From: Oscillospiraceae bacterium
Lineage (GTDB): Bacteria; Bacillota; Clostridia; Oscillospirales; Ruminococcaceae
Assembly (NCBI GenBank): GCA_017435045.1
Contig: JAFSFT010000008.1
Location: forward strand, 1 to 64,000
Reading direction: 5' to 3'
DNA: 64,000 nucleotides
The translations under genes and the position numbers were made by a program. Below the pieces are notes generated by a model that saw nothing but the letters and a program-made list of their open reading frames with translations, was not told the origin of the DNA and ran no database searches. Positions 16,173 to 25,704 of this stretch are shown here, piece after piece (position 1 is the stretch's first letter; each line of letters opens with the position of its first letter).

Positions 16173-17039
16173 ATGAATTTTGAGATTTTCAGCGGTATAG
16201 ATACCGTATATATCACAGGTCACCGCAATCCCGATGCCGACAGCATTGTGTCTGCCAAAATCATGTCTGATATCCTGAATGACAGCGGCATTAAAGCACA
16301 GTGGGTGTTTTTTAAAGGGGATACAGTGGACCCATCCTCACATATGCTGCTGGAGGCTTGCTTTGACAGCACACCGCTTGTTATTACAGAGGCGGATTTA
16401 GAGGGCAAAAAGTTCCTGCTTGTGGACCATAACGATGTGCTGCAGTCGGTGGAGAATACGGAGAGGGCGGTTGCTGCCATTGACCATCACTCTGCCAGCG
16501 GTCAGATAGATAATCTGTGGCTCAGCGACTATTGCTGCACAGCACTGTACATCTATATGATGTTCAGGGAGAGATATGATTTTTCCGATATGCAGAAAAA
16601 GCAGATATTCTATGCAGTGCTGGGAGACAGTGTTTTCGGCCGCAGCAGCCGATATAAACCCATTAAAGACGGCGATGGTGTAAAGGCTCTTGGCTATACC
16701 ACCGATTACGATGAGTATTTCAGAAAATATTTTATTCCCACAGATTTGTCAGACTGCCACAAGGCATTCAGCGAAAATGGTGTAAAAAGCTATAAATACG
16801 ACTGGGCAAGTATGAAAAGCGGTTATATCGAGGCTATGGATACCGCTTTGATGGCAGAATATAAACAGTTTGTTCAGGATTACGACGGCAACTTTCTGGG
16901 GATATGGCTGGATTATTCGGTGCCAAAAACCTATGCGTTTTTTAAATTTGACGGCAGACTGTACGAATACACATACGATTGTGTTGCTTCCCGTGCGGCA
17001 CTTATTATGCCGTATATAATTGAAACATTCGGTAAATAG
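16173..17039 (+). CDS. DHH-family phosphoesterase, inorganic pyrophosphatase-like
   Basis: 288 residues with the DHH-superfamily N-terminal motifs: GHRNPDADSI (motif I), FFKGD, LVDHND (motif III) and AIDHHS (motif IV, DHH). The opening and motif spacing resemble Mn-dependent family II pyrophosphatase, which splits PPi to phosphate. However, the C-terminal half lacks a clear SRKKQ-type substrate motif, so another phosphoester substrate is possible. Ten in-frame upstream codons are excluded because AAAGGGGC stands before the ATG at 16173. It lies between two M24 peptidase genes in the same direction. Confidence 0.75.
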   Translation: MNFEIFSGIDTVYITGHRNPDADSIVSAKIMSDILNDSGIKAQWVFFKGDTVDPSSHMLLEACFDSTPLVITEADLEGKKFLLVDHNDVLQSVENTERAVAAIDHHSASGQIDNLWLSDYCCTALYIYMMFRERYDFSDMQKKQIFYAVLGDSVFGRSSRYKPIKDGDGVKALGYTTDYDEYFRKYFIPTDLSDCHKAFSENGVKSYKYDWASMKSGYIEAMDTALMAEYKQFVQDYDGNFLGIWLDYSVPKTYAFFKFDGRLYEYTYDCVASRAALIMPYIIETFGK

Positions 17040-17095
17040 CAGGCACTGCCTGTTCTGATATTATTAATAATTAAAGTAGAAAAGGAGATACTACT

Positions 17096-18187
17096 ATGAA
17101 TTTGTTTTATAAAGACAAGCTCTGCGAAGTGCTGCAGAAAAACAATGTAGATGCAATTCTCATTGCACCGGGCGAAGAACTGGAATTTATTCTTGGCCAT
17201 ACAACACATATCTGCGAACGCTTTCAGGCATTGTTCATCAAAGCTACAGGCGAATACTTCTACGTTTGCAACAAGCTGACAGAGGACGAAATCAGCATGT
17301 ATATGGACGGCAACAAGGTTTACGGCTGGTACGATAAGGAAGGCTTCCTGCCAACAGTACAGAAAGCTCTGGAAGAAAACGGCCTTATCGGTGCAACAAT
17401 CGGTGTAAACAGCACAGAAAGAGCATTCCTTGTTCTCGACATTATGCAGAACATCGATGTTAAATTTATCAACGGCAAACCATTGCTTGAAAGAATGAGA
17501 ATCTGCAAAACAGAGGAAGAAATCGAAAACCTCCGCATTGCAGGCCGAATCACAGACGAAACATACTACGAAATTGTAAAATATGCAAAACCTGGTATGA
17601 CAGAAAAGGATGTTGTTGACTTTATCAAGGAAGAATTTGCAAAACGCGGTGCAGACTTTGGCTTTGCAATCATCGCTTCCGGTGAAAACGCAGCACTGCC
17701 ACACTACAACGATGATAAACGTGTAATTCAGGAACAGGATGTTCTCCTTTGCGACTTTGGCTGTATCTATAAAGGCCTCTGTGCAGATATGACAAGAACA
17801 TTCTTTGTTGGCGGCGTAACAGAAGAACAGAAAAAGATGTACGACTATGTTCTCCGCAGCCAGCAGGCAGGTGTTGATGCAGCAGTTAACGGTGCATTTA
17901 TTCCTGATGTGGACAAGGCAAGCCGTGATATCATCGACGAAAGCGGCTACGGTCATACATTTGTAACACGTCTCGGTCACGGTATCGGTTACTCCATCCA
18001 CGAGGCACCGGACATCAAACAGTCCAACCCAATGTACCTTGAACCAGGTATGACATTCAGCATTGAACCTGGTATCTACCGTGTTGGCGAATTTGGTATC
18101 CGTATCGAAGATATCGTTCTGGTAACAGAAAACGGCAACGAAACACTCAACAATGCAACAAAGGAACTTATCGTTGCAAACAACTAA
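17096..18187 (+). CDS. pepQ: Xaa-Pro dipeptidase/aminopeptidase (M24)
   Basis: 363-residue creatinase-fold peptidase, typical length for Firmicute prolidase-like enzymes. The metal ligands are complete: CDFG and ADMTRT aspartates, GHGIGYSIHE His, SIEPGIY Glu and RIED Glu. It should cleave peptides with proline as second residue in the cytosol, freeing amino acids for fermentation. AAAAGGAGA precedes the ATG. It is a second M24 enzyme 1 kb from the aminopeptidase P-like gene, with the DHH gene between; codon bias is stronger here. Exact class (dipeptidase or aminopeptidase) is not certain. Confidence 0.9.
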   Translation: MNLFYKDKLCEVLQKNNVDAILIAPGEELEFILGHTTHICERFQALFIKATGEYFYVCNKLTEDEISMYMDGNKVYGWYDKEGFLPTVQKALEENGLIGATIGVNSTERAFLVLDIMQNIDVKFINGKPLLERMRICKTEEEIENLRIAGRITDETYYEIVKYAKPGMTEKDVVDFIKEEFAKRGADFGFAIIASGENAALPHYNDDKRVIQEQDVLLCDFGCIYKGLCADMTRTFFVGGVTEEQKKMYDYVLRSQQAGVDAAVNGAFIPDVDKASRDIIDESGYGHTFVTRLGHGIGYSIHEAPDIKQSNPMYLEPGMTFSIEPGIYRVGEFGIRIEDIVLVTENGNETLNNATKELIVANN

Positions 18188-18202
18188 AATATCCGCAAAT
18201 CA

Positions 18203-18236
18203 AAACCACAGTCAGCGTATGACTGTGGTTTTTGTT
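18203..18236 (+). terminator. terminator of the M24 peptidase gene
   Basis: 12-bp stem (18203-18214 with 18220-18231), 5-base loop, T run. Confidence 0.9.
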
Positions 18237-18294
18237 GTGTATGAGGAGAATGTGGGGTATAATTGGGGCAGCAGTAAGTGTGAGGAGAAAAACT

Positions 18295-18540
18295 ATGGGG
18301 AATATATCATACCTTTTACGAACATATTGGTTAATGGTGCACGACACTGTATATTTTGTAATCCTGTTCGGCGGTGTGGCTTTACTTATTGCTTCTGCGG
18401 GGATAATCTTTTATGGCATTGCACGAAAAAAGGAAAAAGCTTTTTTAAAACACTGGTTTGCTGTTGTTATTGTTTCGGTTTTGATGATTGTTCTTACGGC
18501 CACAGGAAAAATTGCACCATATTGCTCTTTTGGCGGATAA
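18295..18540 (+). CDS. small two-helix membrane protein, unknown function
   Basis: 81 residues with two hydrophobic segments (about 13-40 and 53-74) separated by a basic loop (ARKKEK). No family recognised. The ATG at 18295 is used because GAGGAG lies 8 bases before it, while the longer frame begins inside the upstream terminator. It ends 22 bases before a polysaccharide-deacetylase gene and is probably co-transcribed with it, hinting at an envelope role (inference). Confidence 0.6.
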   Translation: MGNISYLLRTYWLMVHDTVYFVILFGGVALLIASAGIIFYGIARKKEKAFLKHWFAVVIVSVLMIVLTATGKIAPYCSFGG

Positions 18541-18562
18541 AAATGATATAAAGGGAACAGCT

Positions 18563-19378
18563 ATGATTAAAAAACTTTACCCGGGAGGCAAAGGCAAGGC
18601 ATTCAACATAACCTATGACGATGGCGTCCTGCAGGATATCCGCTTTGTGGAATTGATTAATAAGTATAATATAAAAGGCACCTTTAACCTCAATTCGCAG
18701 CTTATGGAACAGCAGTTTGAATGGACCCATCCAAACGGAATGGCGGTAAAGCGTCTGTCTGAAAATATTGTTGTGGATTTGTATAAGGGACACGAGGTTG
18801 CAAGCCACACCCTTACCCATCCTTATATGAGCGATATGGTTTACGGCGAAATTATGCGTCAGTTGGGACGGGATAAAGCAAGCCTTGAGCAGCTTTTTGG
18901 TGCAAAGGTGGCAGGCTTTGCAGTGCCGTTTGACTATTATAGTCCGCAGATTGCCCAGTGTGCAAAAAACTGCGGTTTTGAATATGCACGGATGTCGCAG
19001 GAAAGCCTTTGTTATACTCCGTCTGAGGATTATTACTGGTGGCAGTGCGGAATTTTTCATTTGAATCCAAATCTCGACAGTTTTGTGGAAGGCTTTTTAA
19101 AAACAAAGGAGGAGCTTGCTCTCTGCCAGATAGTGGGGCATTCTTACGACCTTGATGTCGAGGATATGTGGGATAAAATGGAAAATATTGTTGCGAGGAT
19201 GGCGGCGGACAGGGACGTGGTCTCCATGACAAATATAGAGCTTGTACGATATTTAAAGGCAATCAGAAGTGCAGATATCAGCGGCAATGCCATCACAAAT
19301 TATTCCGATATGGAATTGTGGTTTAGTGTAAAGGGCAGTGTTGTATCGGTAAAGCCAAAGGAAATATATAGTTTTTAA
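18563..19378 (+). CDS. polysaccharide deacetylase-family (CE4) protein
   Basis: 271 residues of NodB-like fold. Motif 1 is NITYDDG (usual TFDDG) with the catalytic and metal Asp pair. Motif 2 is HEVASHTLTHPYM with the two metal-binding His. The family removes N-acetyl groups from chitin, peptidoglycan or xylan, among others. There is no signal peptide or membrane helix, so it may be intracellular or act on small glycans; the substrate is open. AAAGGGAAC precedes the ATG at 18563. Confidence 0.85.
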   Translation: MIKKLYPGGKGKAFNITYDDGVLQDIRFVELINKYNIKGTFNLNSQLMEQQFEWTHPNGMAVKRLSENIVVDLYKGHEVASHTLTHPYMSDMVYGEIMRQLGRDKASLEQLFGAKVAGFAVPFDYYSPQIAQCAKNCGFEYARMSQESLCYTPSEDYYWWQCGIFHLNPNLDSFVEGFLKTKEELALCQIVGHSYDLDVEDMWDKMENIVARMAADRDVVSMTNIELVRYLKAIRSADISGNAITNYSDMELWFSVKGSVVSVKPKEIYSF

Positions 19379-19528
19379 GGTGAAAACAGAGTGCTTTGAC
19401 TGCAAAACGCAGATAAGCTTATGCTGGCGGCAAATCTGTCGGTTTTGTCGGAAAAAATGGAATTTAGGATTGTCGGGCAAAAGCGGCGAAGGTGCTTTGC
19501 ACAGAACGACATTATATTTTGCAATACA

Positions 19529-19556
19529 AAAAGGCGGGGATATCCCCGCCTTTGAA
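19529..19556. terminator. bidirectional terminator between deacetylase and EamA genes
   Basis: Perfect palindrome with 11-bp arms (19530-19540 with 19543-19553) serving converging genes. The preceding 150 bases contain no convincing gene. Confidence 0.75.
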
Positions 19557-19585
19557 TTTTATCTGCAGTAATCAGAAATGTGAGC

Positions 19586-20449
19586 CTATCGCAGTATATA
19601 CACCGCTGTAAGTATGCACAGAAGCCCTGCTGCAACCGACATTGTCATAGGCTCGCCAAAAACGATAACACCCACCAGTGCAGCGGAAACAGGTTCCATG
19701 CAGGCAAGTATGGCGGCTTTGCCGCTTTCAACCTCTGCAAGTCCCTTTGTGTACATTACAAACGGCAGCACTGTGCCTATAAGCACAAGGCATACGGCTA
19801 AAAACGGAACCGATGGCGAAAGTGAAAATGTGGATATAACCTTTGCGGGAGATGCCACCAAAAGTGAGGTAAGTCCTGCACACAGAAAGGTGTAGTAGGT
19901 AACGGTGTACGGCTTGTAATGCTGGAGGGCAAAGCGGCCGAAGATAGAGTAAAGTGCATAGAAAAAGCCGCTGCCTATACCTGTGATAAAACCAAATGCG
20001 GTAACAGTGAGGTTTCCGCTGAAAATTCCGCTTACAGCCGCACAGCCTGCAAGGGTGACAAAAAGTGCAAGCAGCTTTTGTTTTGTAATTTTATCCTTCC
20101 ATATCAGAGCACTCATAACCATAACAAAGACAGGGCTGGTGTACAGCAGAATTGCCGAAACTGCAAGAGAACAGTGCTGCTGGCAGGTAAAGTACAAAAG
20201 GGTAAAAGCCATAACGCTGACTATGCCTGTGCCGATAAAAAATGGGAAATGACGCAGTTTTATGCGGAATATATTTCTGTCCATAAAGAAGAACAGAACT
20301 GTCATAACAACCAGACCGCCAAAGTTTCTCACCAGTACAATGTCCTTTGGTGTAAAACCGTAAATAACAAGATTGCGGGTGAATATACCAAGGGAGCCCC
20401 AGGCGATGCCTGCTGTGAGAATAAATATATACGGAAGATACTTTTTCAT
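19586..20449 (-). CDS. EamA/DMT-family metabolite transporter
   Basis: 287 residues, ten membrane segments in two EamA repeats (GSLGIFTRNLVIYG near the start; PFVMYTKGLAEVESGKAAIL and ACMEPVSAALVGVIVFGEPM near the end). The last motif is the classic EamA signature. These carriers export amino acids or other small metabolites; the substrate is unknown. The ATG at 20449 follows GAGG and opens directly into helix 1; the longer reading would add 41 poorly conserved codons. Confidence 0.88.
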   Translation of the reverse strand: MKKYLPYIFILTAGIAWGSLGIFTRNLVIYGFTPKDIVLVRNFGGLVVMTVLFFFMDRNIFRIKLRHFPFFIGTGIVSVMAFTLLYFTCQQHCSLAVSAILLYTSPVFVMVMSALIWKDKITKQKLLALFVTLAGCAAVSGIFSGNLTVTAFGFITGIGSGFFYALYSIFGRFALQHYKPYTVTYYTFLCAGLTSLLVASPAKVISTFSLSPSVPFLAVCLVLIGTVLPFVMYTKGLAEVESGKAAILACMEPVSAALVGVIVFGEPMTMSVAAGLLCILTAVYILR

Positions 20450-20517
20450 AATTAACCTCGGGAAAATGCTGTGGGGTGTACGGCAAAAGATGCAAAATCT
20501 GCTGCCCATATGCATTA

Positions 20518-20547
20518 AATATACCTGCTGTACAGCGGCTTTGTCAA
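20518..20547 (-). promoter_or_regulatory. putative promoter of the EamA gene
   Basis: Minus strand: TTGACA (20547-20542), 18-base spacer containing a GCTGTACAGC palindrome, TATATT (20523-20518). Confidence 0.4.
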
Positions 20548-20578
20548 CAAAAGACAATTGCTGTTTATGCAAAGTGCT

Positions 20579-21259
20579 TTACAGCCGCACTTCAACAAAA
20601 TTGTCTGCGGCAATGCTGCTTTCTGAAACCCTGCAGTTCAGTGCATACACGCCAACGCCCTTTTCGGCGGCAGCTTTAAGTGCGGCGGCAAACTGCGGAT
20701 GGGTTTTTACATTGGGGGTAAAGTATTTTACATTGTCCATCTGTACGATAAAAAATATGTATGCTTTATAACCCTCATCAACACAGCGGCACAGCTCGTT
20801 TATATGCTTTACTCCTCTTTCAGTAGGTGCATCGGGAAACAGCACCACGCCGTCCTCCTCCAGAGTAACACCCTTAACCTCCACAAAAATTCTGTCGGTG
20901 TCGGTTTCAAGGTAATAGTCAAAACGGCTGCTGCCAAAGGTTTTTTCGGGCTTTGACAGAGTAATATTGCCAAAAAATCCGCTGCTTTCTGCCCATTCTC
21001 CAAACACTTTGTTGGGTATCTGACTGTCCATGTTTATCAGCCTTTCGCCCTTTAAAACGGCAATAAGGTCGTACTTTGTCTTTCGGGCAGGGTTGTCCGA
21101 TTTCTGCACAAAAACTGTTGCTCCTTCGTGCAGCAGTTCCCTGCAGCGGCCTGTGTTTTTGACGTGGGCAACCTCTGTTTTGCCGTTGATGATTATATTT
21201 GCTATAAAACGGTTGGGACGGCTTACAAACTCCGCCTTGAAAATGTTGCTGTAAATCAT
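20579..21259 (-). CDS. sfsA: SfsA-family nuclease/regulator
   Basis: 226 residues, the usual SfsA size. Conserved pieces include AEFVSRPNRFIA at the N-terminus, HVKNTGRCRELL, SRFDYYLE, FVEVKGVTLEEDGVVLFPDAPTERG (nuclease-like EVK) and the final FFIVQMDNVKYFTPN. The protein combines an OB-like N-domain with a PD-(D/E)XK-type C-domain; E. coli SfsA was linked to sugar fermentation and later to DNA binding. It lies 129 bases before the EamA gene on the same strand. Confidence 0.92.
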   Translation of the reverse strand: MIYSNIFKAEFVSRPNRFIANIIINGKTEVAHVKNTGRCRELLHEGATVFVQKSDNPARKTKYDLIAVLKGERLINMDSQIPNKVFGEWAESSGFFGNITLSKPEKTFGSSRFDYYLETDTDRIFVEVKGVTLEEDGVVLFPDAPTERGVKHINELCRCVDEGYKAYIFFIVQMDNVKYFTPNVKTHPQFAAALKAAAEKGVGVYALNCRVSESSIAADNFVEVRL

Positions 21260-21350
21260 AAAGAAATTCCGTTATTTTCTGTAGTTTTCTGATTTTGTGT
21301 GTTAAAATTATATTAATGAAAATGTGCGTTTTTTTCAAGGAGTATTTTTT

Positions 21351-22466
21351 ATGGAACAGGTTTACCGAAACAAAAAGGACTGCAGCGGCTGTACAGCCTG
21401 CCAGCACATCTGTCCAAACAATGCCATAACAATGCAGGCGGACAGCGAGGGTTTTCTCTATCCCGTAATCGAGCAGAAAAACTGTATAAACTGTGGTCTC
21501 TGCCGTGATATCTGCCCGTTTATAAACAGCGAAAGCCTTAAAAACGGCGGTCAGCAGAACTGCTACAGCTGTGTGCACAAGGACGAGGAGGTGCTTAAAG
21601 CCTCTACCAGTGGCGGTGCATTTACAGCTCTTTCCGATTATATTCTGGAAAACGGCGGTGTTGTTTACGGTGCGGATTTTGACGAAGATTACAATGTCTG
21701 CCATACCCGTGCCATAAGCAAGGAACAGCGTAACCGTCAGTGTGTATCAAAGTATGCACAGAGCGATTTGAAGGATACTTTTGCAAGGGTAAAAAATGAC
21801 CTGCAGAACGGCCTTACAGTGCTGTTTGTGGGTACACCCTGTCAGGTCGCAGGTTTAAAGGCATATCTGCCAAGGCATATCACCGCAAATCTCTACCTGT
21901 GCGATCTTATCTGCCACAGTATTCCAAGTCCCCTTATATGGAAAGAGTATAAGGCATATCAGGAGGCAAAGCACGGCGGAGGCAAGATGACAAAGGTGAT
22001 GTTCCGTTCAAAACTTCACCCATGGACACGCAACAACTCCAACCGCGGCTTTATCTTTGAGATGAACGGTGACGGCACACTCCACGAGGATAATATATTC
22101 TATGACCTGTTCTTTAAGGTGGGCACAATTATGCGCCCATCCTGTGAAAACTGCAAATTTACAACACAGGACCGTGTGTCTGCCATAACCATAGCAGACT
22201 ACTGGGGCATAGAGGAATACAGCCCCGAAACCTATACGCCGCTTGGCGTTTCGGTGGTGCTGGCAAACAACTCCAAGGGCGAAAAGCTGGTTTATCATAT
22301 GAAACAGCGTGCAGATATAAAGCAGCGCCCTCTGGCAGAACAGTTAAAGCACCAGAAGCGTCTGTCAGAGCCTGTAAAATACCCTCATTTCCGCCAGGAA
22401 TTCTGGGAGGATCTGCACAGAAACGGCTTTGAATATATAATGGATAAATACGTTTATAAAAAATAA
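21351..22466 (+). CDS. Fe-S oxidoreductase, F420-hydrogenase beta-subunit (FrhB) family
   Basis: 371 residues. A two-[4Fe-4S] ferredoxin domain sits at the N-terminus (CSGCTACQHICP and CINCGLCRDICP). An FrhB N-domain with STSGGAFTAL and an FrhB C-domain with FVGTPCQVAGLK, LCDLICHSIPSP and CENCKFT...ITIADYWG follow. Clostridia rarely use F420; family members often sit beside polysaccharide genes or act as flavin-dependent electron carriers. Here it stands alone, so the partner is unknown. AAGGAG precedes the ATG at 21351. Confidence 0.88.
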   Translation: MEQVYRNKKDCSGCTACQHICPNNAITMQADSEGFLYPVIEQKNCINCGLCRDICPFINSESLKNGGQQNCYSCVHKDEEVLKASTSGGAFTALSDYILENGGVVYGADFDEDYNVCHTRAISKEQRNRQCVSKYAQSDLKDTFARVKNDLQNGLTVLFVGTPCQVAGLKAYLPRHITANLYLCDLICHSIPSPLIWKEYKAYQEAKHGGGKMTKVMFRSKLHPWTRNNSNRGFIFEMNGDGTLHEDNIFYDLFFKVGTIMRPSCENCKFTTQDRVSAITIADYWGIEEYSPETYTPLGVSVVLANNSKGEKLVYHMKQRADIKQRPLAEQLKHQKRLSEPVKYPHFRQEFWEDLHRNGFEYIMDKYVYKK

Positions 22467-22470
22467 ATCA

Positions 22471-22498
22471 AAAAGCACCTCGGATGAGGTGCTTTTTT
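22471..22498 (+). terminator. terminator of the FrhB-family gene
   Basis: About 10-bp stem (22472-22481 with 22486-22495) and T6. Confidence 0.9.
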
Positions 22499-22588
22499 GC
22501 TGATATAATATGTCTTTTAAGCGGCTTGCCAATTGAATATCACGCAAGGACAAAAGAAAAATGGATTTTCTGTTTGTGATGTGTGCTG

Positions 22589-24136
22589 TTACACAACTTT
22601 TGTTGTCCAGTCTTCAAGATTCCATACGTCTGTTACAATATCTTCATAGAATTCCGGTTCGTGGCTTACAAGGATAACTGTGCCTTTGAAATCCTTTATG
22701 GCTTTTTTAAGGCTGTCCTTGGCGTCAATGTCAAGGTGGTTGGTAGGTTCGTCCAGAACAAGAACGTTAAAACTTTTAAGCATAATTGCACACAGGCGTA
22801 CCTTTGCGTTTTCGCCGCCGGACAGCACCTTGCACTGTGTCTCGATGTGCTGTGTGGTAAGTCCGCATTTTGCCAGTGCACCGCGCACCCCTGCGTTGGT
22901 CATGGATGGGTACATATCCCATATCTCGTTAAGGGCACTTTTGCTGCTTGCAATATGCTCCTATTCAAAGTATGCACACTCTGCATAGAAATCAAGGTTA
23001 ACCTGTCCGCCAAAAGGTGGGATAATGCCCAGCATTGTCTTGAGCAATGTGGATTTGCCGAGACCGTTAACGCCCTTGATGGCAATTTTCTGCCCTCTTT
23101 CGATAATAAAGTTAACAGGTCTTGTCAGAGCTGCGTCATAGCCCAGCACAAGGTCTTTGGCTTCCACCACAACTCTGCCCGGAGCACGGGAATATTCAAA
23201 AGCAAATACCGGTTTGGGTTTTTCCTTTGCCAGCTCTATAATTTCCATCTTGTCCAGCTTTTTCTGACGGGATTTTGCCATATTTGTGGTGGCAACCCTG
23301 GCCTTGTTTCTGGCAATAAAGTCTTCAAGATGTGCAATTTCCTTCTGCTGCTTTTCGTATGCCTGTTCAAGCTGACGCTTTTTAAGCTCGTACATAGCAA
23401 TAAAGTCGTCGTAGTTGCCTTTGTATCTTGTCAGAACCGCGTTTTCCACATGGTAAATTACATTGGTAACATTGTTGAGGAAAGGTACATCGTGGCTTAC
23501 AAGGAGAAATGCATTTTCGTAGTTCTGCAGAAATGTTGTCAGCCAGCGGATATGGTTTTCGTCAAGATGGTTTGTAGGCTCGTCAAGGATAAGGATAGTA
23601 GGATTCTGCAAAAGCAGCTTTGTCAGCAGAACCTTTGTTCTCTGACCGCCAGAAAGCTCGCTTACATCCCTGTCCAGACCTATTTCGCCAAGGCCAAGGC
23701 CGTTGGCGTATTCCTCGATACGGCTGTCGATAGTATAAAAACCGCTGTGGTCAAGTATGTCCTGAATATCGCCCACATCCTCCATAAGCTGTGTCATCTC
23801 GTCGTCTGTGCAATCGCCCATTTTGTTGTACATTTCCAGCATATCGGATTCCAGCTGGTACATATCGTCAAAGGCTTTTCGCAGCACATCGCGGATGGTC
23901 TGTCCTTTTTCCAGCACAGAATGCTGGTCAAGATAGCCTACAGTGGCCCTTTTTGCCCAGGTTATGGTGCCCTCGTCGGCAGGCTCCTTGCCTGTAATAA
24001 TGTTCAGAAATGTGGTTTTGCCTTCTCCGTTTGCACCCACAAGGCCGATATGCTCGCCCTTTTTCATACGGAAGGTGGCGTTGTCAAGAATCTGTCTTTC
24101 GCCAAAGCCGTGGCTTACGTTCTGTACATGCAGCAT
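22589..24136 (-). pseudogene. ABC-F ATPase interrupted by one in-frame TAG
   Basis: Two ABC domains joined by a charged linker, about 515 codons in one continuous frame, no membrane segments. The first half is intact: GANGEGKTT, LSGGQRTKVLL, LILDEPTNHLDE. The second domain has GVNGLGKSTLL. A TAG at 22963-22961 then falls where a Gln is expected (AYFE-stop-EH), after which the same frame continues with VLSGGENAKVRL and VLVLDEPTNHLD. ABC-F proteins act on ribosomes or give antibiotic protection. TAG is a working stop in nearby genes, so this reads as a CAG-to-TAG nonsense mutation or a base error. An uninterrupted gene would be a normal Uup/YdiF-type factor. Confidence 0.88.
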
Positions 24137-24295
24137 ATATTTTTACCTCTCTTTTCGGGGGAATTGTTGTGTACACTCTAATTAAATATTTTACCATATA
24201 AATATCCATTGGAGCAAGGAGAAAAGCAGAAAACGGAAAGCTTGTTCTGTATGGTGCGGTGATGCTTTTTCACAAATGTTTTACTGTATAAAAAG

Positions 24296-24324
24296 TTGCA
24301 GTTTTTGACTTTTGGTGGTAATAT
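24296..24324 (+). promoter_or_regulatory. promoter of the flavoprotein/cmk region
   Basis: TTGCAG (24296-24301), 17-base spacer, TAATAT (24319-24324). Confidence 0.45.
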
Positions 24325-24395
24325 AATATATTAAGGAAAATGTTTTCTTTTTAAACAGAAATACTTGATTTTATATAGATTTTTAAGAGGTAAAG

Positions 24396-25613
24396 ATGGA
24401 AGTTATTGTAATCGGCGGCGGTGCGGCAGGGCTTTTCTGTGCAGGTTTTCTTACCGATGCACACAAGGTGACAATTATTGAACATTCCGATATCTGCGGC
24501 AAAAAGCTGCTTATAACGGGCAAGGGACGCTGCAACGTTACAAACGACAGTGACGAGGAAACAATCCTCAAAAATATCCGCACAAATCCAAAGTTTATGT
24601 TTTCTTCCATATACCAGTTTCCGCCTGCAAAAGTAATGGAGTTTTTCGAAAGCCGTGGTGTGCCGCTTAAAACCGAAAGGGGCAGACGCGTTTTCCCGGT
24701 AAGCGACAAGGCTATGGACATTAAAAAAGCACTGGAAAAGCATTGTAAAAATGCAAAAATTCTCTATGATGATGTGGAAAAACTTATCATTGAGGACGGT
24801 GTGGCAAAAGGTGTTGTGACAAAAAGCGGAAAACAGCTTTTTGCGGACAGGGTTATCGTTGCAACAGGCGGCATGAGCTATAAGCAGACAGGCTCTACAG
24901 GCGACGGCTATAAATTTGCCCGTCAGGCAGGGCATACTGTGGTAACACCGACAGCAAGCCTTGTTCCGCTGGTGGAAAACGGATCCATGTGCAAGGAGAT
25001 GATGGGGCTTTCCCTCAAAAACGTTAACCTTTCCCTTGTATACAAAAACAAAAAGGTATTCAGCGAGCAGGGAGAAATGCTCTTTACCCATTTTGGTATA
25101 TCGGGGCCATTGGTGCTGTCCGCTTCCTGTCATATAAAGGACAAGGAAATCCAACAGTACAAGGCGGTTATTGATATGAAGCCTGCATTGCCTAATGAGG
25201 TGCTGTACAAACGTATCTGCGACGACTTTGCAAAGCTTAACAACAAAAAGGCGGCAAACTGTCTTGAATGGCTGCTGCCAAAATCCATGATTCCTGTTAT
25301 GCTTAAAATGTGGGGCATAGATACTGAAAAAGCGGTAAATCAGATTACACGCGAGGAACGGCTGAGACTTGTGGAAGTGATGAAGAATTTTGAAATTCCG
25401 CTCAACTCCAAATACAAGCTTGATATTGCGGTTATTACCTCTGGCGGTGTTGCCGTAAAGGAAATCAACCCAAAGACAATGCAGTCCAAAATCTGCGAAA
25501 ATCTCTATTTTATCGGCGAGGTTATTGACGTGGATGCCTATACAGGCGGCTACAATCTGCAGATTGCGTTTTCCACAGCATATGCTGCGGCACAGTCAAT
25601 TCTGGAACAGTAA
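24396..25613 (+). CDS. HI0933/YhiN-family FAD-dependent oxidoreductase
   Basis: 405-residue flavoprotein with Rossmann GGGAAGLF at the N-terminus and family signatures GKKLLITGKGRCNVTN, IVATGGMSYKQTGSTGDGY, THFGISGPLVL and final DAYTGGYNLQIAFSTAYAA. Length and motifs fit HI0933-like proteins, whose substrate is unknown. AGAGG lies upstream of the ATG. It stands just before cmk-plsC-ispH/rpsA, a neighbourhood seen in other Clostridia (from general knowledge), possibly as the first gene of that operon. Confidence 0.9.
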   Translation: MEVIVIGGGAAGLFCAGFLTDAHKVTIIEHSDICGKKLLITGKGRCNVTNDSDEETILKNIRTNPKFMFSSIYQFPPAKVMEFFESRGVPLKTERGRRVFPVSDKAMDIKKALEKHCKNAKILYDDVEKLIIEDGVAKGVVTKSGKQLFADRVIVATGGMSYKQTGSTGDGYKFARQAGHTVVTPTASLVPLVENGSMCKEMMGLSLKNVNLSLVYKNKKVFSEQGEMLFTHFGISGPLVLSASCHIKDKEIQQYKAVIDMKPALPNEVLYKRICDDFAKLNNKKAANCLEWLLPKSMIPVMLKMWGIDTEKAVNQITREERLRLVEVMKNFEIPLNSKYKLDIAVITSGGVAVKEINPKTMQSKICENLYFIGEVIDVDAYTGGYNLQIAFSTAYAAAQSILEQ

Positions 25614-25704
25614 CATAGGTTGTGTGCTGTCCGTTATCGGGCAGGTTTTACGAAATATGAAAGATAAATTATAAGCAAATCTGAATATAAAGGTGGATAA
25701 ATAT

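Noticed and set aside
19380..19571. 63-codon open frame with several cysteines after the deacetylase gene
   Set aside because: GTG start without a convincing ribosome site, and the frame runs through the palindromic terminator at 19529-19556.
22961..22963. Pyrrolysine or other amber recoding in the ABC-F gene
   Set aside because: TAG ends several intact genes nearby, and the position is a Gln in the family, so a simple nonsense change or base error is more likely.
22583..24181. 532-codon open frame on the plus strand
   Set aside because: It lies opposite the ABC-F gene, has no ribosome site, and its Cys/Val/Phe/His-rich translation has no family pattern; it is a codon-bias shadow.
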